Below are positions 59,783-64,000 of a stretch of 64,000 nt of DNA, in pieces (positions within the stretch are counted from its first letter, which is position 1; every line of letters begins with the position of its first letter). The notes under the pieces were generated by a model that was not told the origin of the DNA, did not search any database, and saw only the letters and a program-made list of their open reading frames with translations. Source of the stretch: Kutzneria buriramensis (lineage in GTDB: Bacteria > Actinomycetota > Actinomycetes > Mycobacteriales > Pseudonocardiaceae); NCBI RefSeq assembly GCF_003387475.1, contig NZ_QUNO01000008.1, positions 62,001 through 126,000 of the forward strand. Direction: 5' to 3'. Both the position numbers and the translations under genes were made by a program.

Positions 59783-60745
59783 TCAGCCACCGACACCGAA
59801 GTCGGCCGGTCGCGTGAGCCTTCTTCGGACTCCGGTGCGTCGTTTCGGCACCAGCACCCGCAGCGCCCCTGGCCGAATCTCGCACCGGACGGGCAGCGAG
59901 AGCTCGATCGGCTCACCGTCGATTCCGGCCGGCAGGCGAGGGACCGCGCCGTGCAGCACGACCTGCGGCGCCGACCAGGTGATCACTCCGGTCTCGGCCG
60001 GGTCCGCGCCTGCCTGCTGCCGCAGCGCCCGGTGCAGGGTCGGCAGCAGGTCCGGCGGCTCGGGCGGACGCTTGATCACCAGAGCACCGAGCAGCCCCGT
60101 GTCCAGGGCGAACCGGCAGCCGACGCGTCGCGGCGGGGACAGCTGGTAGGGATTGTTGGACACCAGGACCACCTGGGGGAAGTCGATCGCTTCCCACGGC
60201 GTGTCCACGGTCGCCTCGACCCGGTGCTGCCCCTCGATGTACGCAGGCGCGATCGACGCCAAGGTGCGTGCCTTGGCTTCGCGGTACCCGGGCTCCAGCA
60301 GCGCCTCGGCGTAAATTCCAAACGAGACGTTGTTGACGAAGACGCGCGAACCGACCACGCCCAGGTCGACTCGAGCGGAATCCGCGTGCAGCAGGGCTGG
60401 CAACGCCCGCGCCGGGTTCCTGATGTCCAGGCCGAGGTCGCGGGCGAAGTGATTGCGGGTCCCCGCCGGGATCACCAGCAACGGGTGGCCGGTGGCAGCG
60501 GCCACGGCCGCGACCGCAGACACGGTCCCGTCGCCGCCCGCCACCCCCAGCACCTCCGCCCCCTGCTCGATCGCCGCCTGAGCGAGTGACGACGCGCTCT
60601 GCCCCTCGCCGATCACCGTGACCTGCGCCCCCAGCCGCTCGGCCCGCTCGATCAACCGAAACCTGCTGACCTTTCCGCCGCCCGAGCGGGTATTCACGAC
60701 GAGCACCGCCGGACGGTGGGTCGGCTCACGGCCACGCGCGCTCAC
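59783..60745 (-). CDS. Diacylglycerol/lipid kinase-family protein
   Basis: A 320-residue protein with the DAGK catalytic domain: VVNTRSGGGK at the start, GVAGGDGTVSAVA (GGDGT, about residues 69-73), LVIPAGTRNHFARDLGL and later NNVSFGIYAEAL, plus the C-terminal beta-sandwich. It phosphorylates a membrane lipid (diacylglycerol or similar); a sphingosine-kinase-like specificity cannot be excluded. The start is GTG, 25 nt after the FtsH-derived gene. Confidence 0.9.
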   Translation of the reverse strand: MSARGREPTHRPAVLVVNTRSGGGKVSRFRLIERAERLGAQVTVIGEGQSASSLAQAAIEQGAEVLGVAGGDGTVSAVAAVAAATGHPLLVIPAGTRNHFARDLGLDIRNPARALPALLHADSARVDLGVVGSRVFVNNVSFGIYAEALLEPGYREAKARTLASIAPAYIEGQHRVEATVDTPWEAIDFPQVVLVSNNPYQLSPPRRVGCRFALDTGLLGALVIKRPPEPPDLLPTLHRALRQQAGADPAETGVITWSAPQVVLHGAVPRLPAGIDGEPIELSLPVRCEIRPGALRVLVPKRRTGVRRRLTRPADFGVGG

Positions 60746-60770
60746 GGGTGCCTGTGCCTCCTTGGAATGG

Positions 60771-61589
60771 TCATCGCCGGACCGATCCGTGGTCGTCCGA
60801 AGGCACAGCCGCGGCGACCGGCGGCATTCCCGGGGCCCGTGACGTGCCTGGAGCCTCGCCGCGTGCCCGGGCCGCCGGCGCGTTCTCGCGGGTGATACCG
60901 GCCGCGGCGTACGCCTCGTCCTCGTTGAGGGTTTCCCGGTCGAGCAGAGTGCGGGCGAGGGCGTCCAACTGCTCGCGGTGTTCGGTCAGAGTGGCCACGG
61001 CCTCGTGGTGGCACTCCTCGACGATGTCGCGGACCTCCTGGTCGACCAGTTCCCTGGTGGCCGGGGCGACGCCATCGATCCCCAGCGGCGATTGCTGCCC
61101 GGGTGGGGGCAGTACGGTCCGGGGGTCGATCGCCTCGGACATCCCCCACCGGCCGACCATCTGCCGGGCGAGGTTGCTGACCTGGTCGAGGTCGCTCTCG
61201 GCGCGGGTGGTCACATCGGCATACACGACCTCTTCGGCGGCGCGGCCGCGCCGCGCCCGCGCCTCGACGATACGTCCGCGCAGGTAGCGGCTGGGGTAGT
61301 TGTACCGGTCGGCCTCCGGCGCCCGGAACGTCAAGCCCAGCGCGTGGCCCCGCGGAATATCCAAGCCGCCGCCGGCCCCGGCGCGCCGCCACAGCCACAC
61401 CATCAGACCGATGAACAGCAACGTCGGGCCGAAGCCGACCAGCAGCTGCTGCCCGTGCCCGTCGTCGAGTCCCTCCACCCGCCACGGTGGTATCGGCGCT
61501 CGGTCGTGACGAGGGCGTCGCCACAAGCCGCCCTGCTCCGACTCGCGGGTGACCCGGTCGTGTGGCCCGCTCGTCCCTGCCGTTGTCAC
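60771..61589 (-). CDS. Internally deleted FtsH: one membrane helix plus M41 fragment, no AAA domain, no HExxH
   Basis: A 272-residue protein whose pieces are clearly FtsH but with the middle missing. Residues about 32-40 (PIPPWRVEG) equal the start of actinobacterial FtsH paralogues. Residues 49-68 (LLVGFGPTLLFIGLMVWLWR) equal the second FtsH membrane helix. Then, after GAGGG, the sequence jumps to IPRGHALGLTFRAPEADRYNY (about residue 78), which in FtsH follows the zinc site. The peptidase part runs on through RAAEEVVYADVTTRAESDLDQVSNLARQMVGRWGMSE, where Asp 133 equals the third zinc ligand. The whole ATPase domain and the HEAGH motif are absent, so it cannot be an ATP-dependent protease. The frame is intact and a GGGAGG lies 9 nt before the GTG. 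It heads an operon with a lipid kinase and a permease. Confidence 0.82.
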   Translation of the reverse strand: MTTAGTSGPHDRVTRESEQGGLWRRPRHDRAPIPPWRVEGLDDGHGQQLLVGFGPTLLFIGLMVWLWRRAGAGGGLDIPRGHALGLTFRAPEADRYNYPSRYLRGRIVEARARRGRAAEEVVYADVTTRAESDLDQVSNLARQMVGRWGMSEAIDPRTVLPPPGQQSPLGIDGVAPATRELVDQEVRDIVEECHHEAVATLTEHREQLDALARTLLDRETLNEDEAYAAAGITRENAPAARARGEAPGTSRAPGMPPVAAAVPSDDHGSVRR

Positions 61590-62072
61590 CGACACGCACC
61601 TCCCGCGACCGGCGATGCCCACCAACAGTGCGTTGCGCGAGGCTTGCATCCCGCAACGCCGGCCGCCAGGGGCCAACGAACCGCCTACCAGAGGCCGAAA
61701 GTCCGGCGTGGGATCGAGACGGGCTGGATCAGTCGCCCCGTCCGACCGCCGACTCCACCTGTTCGCGGCCAGCGGGGGCAGCCCGTGGGCGAAGCCGGCA
61801 GCGGACGGGTGGCAGGCGCAGCACCCCGAGCGGGGCGCCACCGGCCATCGCCACCGCGCTGCGCGCTGGACGACGAGGCCGTGCTGGCCGACATGAGGTC
61901 GCCGCCACAGCGAGGGCGGGCATTGGCCCTCAGGTCTCTGGGACTTTCGGCTCTGCACAGCCGGGTGCGGGTGGGTCGATGGTAGGCGTGACAACGCCGA
62001 CGCGAGGCGATCAACGTCCACAGTGGAATAAGACCAGTGACGGAAAGGACCGCTGGGAAGGAGAATTCTGTG
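61590..62072. other. 483-bp divergent intergenic region, with a DosR/DevR-like box
   Basis: No convincing gene is visible. GGGACTTTCGGCTCT (61940-61954) resembles the actinobacterial DosR/DevR hypoxia box (GGGACTTTCGGCCCT in known cases) with one or two differences. It lies about 120 nt before the helical-protein gene. The rest is GC-rich with several short open frames that look like chance. Confidence 0.4.
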
Positions 62073-62501
62073 ATGAACCGACTCTCGGATGAACTCGGAG
62101 AGCTGTCCGTACGTGCGAAGAGGACCGAGGACGTCGTCGACGCCGCCGTAACGCAGGATCGGGAACGACTGCGGGCGCGGCTGGACACGTTGAAGTCCGC
62201 GGTCGACGACCAGAATGCCGATGTCGGCGAGCGCATGGCGAAGGCACGCACGGATGTCGAGACGAAGTGGGTCGAGCTGCGGACCACCCTGGACGGCCAC
62301 TTCGCCGACATGCGGGCCAAGGCCCGACAACACAAGGTCGAGCGGGACATCCGGCGGGCCGAGCACCGCGCGGACGACGCCGAGCAGGACGCCGTCGTCG
62401 CGGTCGACTTCGCGCTCTACGCCCTCGACCAGGCCGAATACGCCATCATCGAGGCCGCCGTCAGTCGGGTCGAGGCCGACGAACTCGCCGCGCAGCACTG
62501 A
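62073..62501 (+). CDS. Helical coiled-coil protein of unknown function
   Basis: A 142-residue, highly charged, almost wholly helical protein (SDELGELSVRAKRTEDVVDAAVTQDRERLRARLDTLKSAVDDQ and KARQHKVERDIRRAEHRADDAEQDAVVAVDFALYALDQAEYAIIEAAV). There is no membrane segment. Heptad-like spacing of Leu/Val/Ala suggests a coiled coil or a membrane-surface protein. The start is the ATG at 62073 (AAGGAG 9 nt upstream) or the GTG directly before it. Similar proteins accompany HdeD-type and stress genes in actinomycetes. No function can be assigned. Confidence 0.75.
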   Translation: MNRLSDELGELSVRAKRTEDVVDAAVTQDRERLRARLDTLKSAVDDQNADVGERMAKARTDVETKWVELRTTLDGHFADMRAKARQHKVERDIRRAEHRADDAEQDAVVAVDFALYALDQAEYAIIEAAVSRVEADELAAQH

Positions 62502-62570
62502 CCTCGGCTTCGTTCTGATCGAACACGCACGCATCGACCTCCCTGATCCTTGTTCGGCATGGAGGAGAAG

Positions 62571-63128
62571 ATGAGATTCAGCACCAGCACAGGCCTCATG
62601 TGGAGAGGCATCCTCGCCATCGTCATCGGCATCGTCGCGGTTGCCTGGCCGGGCATCACGATCGGCGCGTTCGTCCTGATGTTCGCCGTGTACGCGTTCC
62701 TCAACGCCGGTATGGAACTGGCCCTCATGACCGCGTCCCGCCGCGCTGGGCCGGTTGTCGGACGCCTGCTGCTCGCCGTGATCAACATCGCCGCAGGTGT
62801 CCTGGCCATCGTCTGGCCCGGCCTCACGGCGTTGGTCCTCGTCATCATGGTCGCGGTCTGGGCGTTCATCGCCGGGATCGCTGAAGTCGTCCTGGCTTTC
62901 GGCCGCGGCGAAACCGCCGGCCAGCGAGCAATGCTCGCATTGACGGGCCTGGTGTCGCTCGCCTTCGCCGTGGTCCTGGCGTTCCGACCGGACGTCGGCG
63001 CCGTGGTCCTCGCCCAGGTCTTCGGACTGTTCAGCATCGTCTCCGGAATCTCCGCGCTCGTGGCCGCCGCCAACCTCCACACCCACGGCGGCCAGCCGCA
63101 CACATCCTCACCCGCCCAAGCACACTGA
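62571..63128 (+). CDS. HdeD-family membrane protein
   Basis: A 185-residue protein with six membrane helices in three tandem pairs (GILAIVIGIVAVAWPGITIGAFVLMFAVYAF; LLLAVINIAAGVLAIVWPGLTALVLVIMVAVWAF; ALTGLVSLAFAVVLAFRPDVGAVVLAQVFGLFSIVSGI). Each pair has the repeated G(I/V)...(W/F)RP/WPG pattern of HdeD/DUF308. HdeD is linked to acid and general stress resistance; the mechanism is not known. The ATG at 62571 has GGAGGAG directly upstream; an ATG four codons earlier overlaps that site. Confidence 0.9.
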   Translation: MRFSTSTGLMWRGILAIVIGIVAVAWPGITIGAFVLMFAVYAFLNAGMELALMTASRRAGPVVGRLLLAVINIAAGVLAIVWPGLTALVLVIMVAVWAFIAGIAEVVLAFGRGETAGQRAMLALTGLVSLAFAVVLAFRPDVGAVVLAQVFGLFSIVSGISALVAAANLHTHGGQPHTSSPAQAH

Positions 63129-63527
63129 CGTCACCACCGACAGCCCGTCGCATCCGAGGACCGAAGACCTCACGTCCACCGCCTCGGGTGCGACGGCGTC
63201 GATGTGCGTCAAGGCCACGTGGTGGGCGTTGACGACCAGAACGTCGGTAAGCGCCCGTGCCGGCGTTGGGCATCGGGCCGGCCCCGAACGCGACGGGCAC
63301 CCCGAGCGGAACCGGCGTGGCAGGAACGCGAGGGAGACCACCCGGCCGGTGACGGCCTGTGCCACCGCGCGGGCTCGTACCGCGTCGGTGACGAAGTTCA
63401 GGGTGTCGAACAATGCACGAAATGCCGACTCGCAATCCAAAAATGGTCCGTGGTGGGCCTGGACCCACTCCGGGTATGAGGGGCAGCACCATCGATCGTG
63501 CCCTGGAAATGAAAATAGGGTTCCGGC
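63129..63527. other. 399-bp region without an assigned gene
   Basis: No convincing gene. A minus-strand frame over about 63108-63440 reads through with blocks such as TDVLVVNAHHVALTHIDAVAPEAVDV but has no clear start or known motif. A palindrome-like GAGGACCGAAGACCTC lies at about 63154, reminiscent of a degenerate DosR-type box. The last 60 nt before the next gene are relatively AT-rich (GGAAATGAAAATAGGGTT) and probably hold its promoter. Confidence 0.5.
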
Positions 63528-64000
63528 ATGACCGAAAACGCCTCCCGTCCCCGATGCGTTCGCCGCGGCGCGGCGGCCCTCGCCGCCGGCACGGTTCTCC
63601 TCGGCTCCCTCGCCGCGTGCGACGCGGACTCGGTGAGCCCGCCGGCCACGGCGTCCTCGACCGCGCCCAGTACGACGGGTTCGCCCGCGGCAGCCCCCGA
63701 TCCCACCCTCCGGACGGTCTCCAACAACGGCCACAAGCTGGCGTTCCATCTCACGCCGGGTCACCTTCCGGCGATCGTGCTGGACGCCGGCGGCGGCCTC
63801 GATTCCTCCTACTGGAGGGACATCGCGCCCAAACTGGCCCACGACACGGGGGCGGAGATCATCACCTACGATCGCGCCGGGTCGGGTGCCAGCGACGAGG
63901 TGTCCGGACCGTGGAAGGCGCAGGACGCGGTGTCGGACCTGGAAGCCGGCCTCACCCAACTGGGCGCCACCCACGACGTCATACTGGTTTCCCACTCGCT
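63528..64000 (+). CDS. Lipoprotein alpha/beta-hydrolase (5' part only)
   Basis: The first 157 codons of a gene that leaves the window. Signal sequence with twin-basic start (SRPRCVRRGAAALAAGTVLLGSLAAC), lipobox LGSLAAC, a Ser/Thr/Pro-rich linker (about 40-60), then an alpha/beta-hydrolase fold start: LPAIVLDAGGGLDSSYWRDIAPKLAHDTGAEIITYDRAGSG (oxyanion-hole strand and the usual YDRxGxG) and ending at VILVSHS, just where the nucleophile elbow (GxSxG-type, here SHS...) begins. An esterase or lipase-like function is inferred; substrate unknown. Confidence 0.83.
   Translation, partial: MTENASRPRCVRRGAAALAAGTVLLGSLAACDADSVSPPATASSTAPSTTGSPAAAPDPTLRTVSNNGHKLAFHLTPGHLPAIVLDAGGGLDSSYWRDIAPKLAHDTGAEIITYDRAGSGASDEVSGPWKAQDAVSDLEAGLTQLGATHDVILVSHS

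Noticed and set aside
63108-63440. Minus-strand coding region in the 63.1-63.5 kb gap
   Set aside because: The frame is open but has no convincing start, ribosome-binding site or known motif; open antisense frames are common at this G+C content.
1-64000. tRNA or rRNA genes, insertion sequences, prophage or integrase attachment sites
   Set aside because: I found no TPsiC-arm-like GGTTCGAATCC pattern with a matching cloverleaf, no transposase or integrase gene and no tRNA-associated direct repeat.

Overview
This 64-kb window is high-GC chromosomal DNA (roughly 70% G+C by eye) from an actinomycete, most likely of the Pseudonocardiales (Amycolatopsis/Kutzneria/Saccharothrix-like). The reasons are the many GTG starts and 4-nt stop/start overlaps, the genes for phosphatidylinositol mannosides (PI synthase, PIM acyltransferase, PimA), and a backbone that follows the Mycobacterium tuberculosis order Rv2613c-Rv2580c: thrS-HIT-pgsA-acyltransferase-pimA-NUDIX, pdxS, pdxT-yebC, ruvCAB, secDF-apt-relA, cyclophilin, MBL hydrolase, hisS. 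The genus is an inference from gene content.

Region by region. 1-22 kb is mostly accessory: the end of an EfeO/EfeB iron-uptake operon, a two-gene polysaccharide-degradation unit (a toroid-type lyase candidate plus a GH105 hydrolase), an acyltransferase, a secreted GH30 galactanase-like enzyme, an ECF sigma factor with a membrane partner, an L,D-transpeptidase, OsmC, a fused ABC exporter with its MarR regulator, a methyltransferase/AraC pair, a DUF885 peptidase, an HtrA-like protease lacking PDZ, and a sugar dehydrogenase. 22.5-33.7 kb is the thrS-PIM backbone with a YceI/MarR insertion, an EF-G-like GTPase and pdxS. 33.8-43.5 kb is an insertion that separates pdxS from pdxT. It opens with the most interesting locus of the window: a 26-codon gene whose product ends in AWYLWY, followed by a short cytochrome P450. 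This is the layout of an atropopeptide (tryptorubin-type) RiPP cluster. A frameshifted and truncated methyltransferase-like pseudogene, a lactate permease, an enoyl-CoA hydratase-like gene, a secreted jelly-roll lyase candidate, ahcY with an S-adenosylhomocysteine riboswitch, azlCD and an amino-acid permease follow. 43.5-58.5 kb is conserved housekeeping (pdxT, yebC, ruvCAB with a LexA box, yajC, secDF, apt, relA, cyclophilin, MBL hydrolase, hisS). 58.6-64 kb is a stress-type island: AI-2E-family permease, lipid kinase, an internally deleted FtsH, a helical protein, HdeD and a truncated lipoprotein hydrolase.

Two families of dispersed palindromes punctuate the window. The first (about 100-117 bp, ends CCCCGCGAGTCGCGC...) occurs at 7.2, 25.2, 29.1, 40.7 and 52.3 kb, mostly directly after stop codons. 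The copy at 29.1 kb holds a complete 129-codon reading frame between its two arms. The second (21-22-bp arms with a 13-nt loop) occurs at 38.3 and 45.6 kb and looks like a terminator. I saw no tRNA, rRNA, CRISPR array, insertion sequence, prophage or replication origin.
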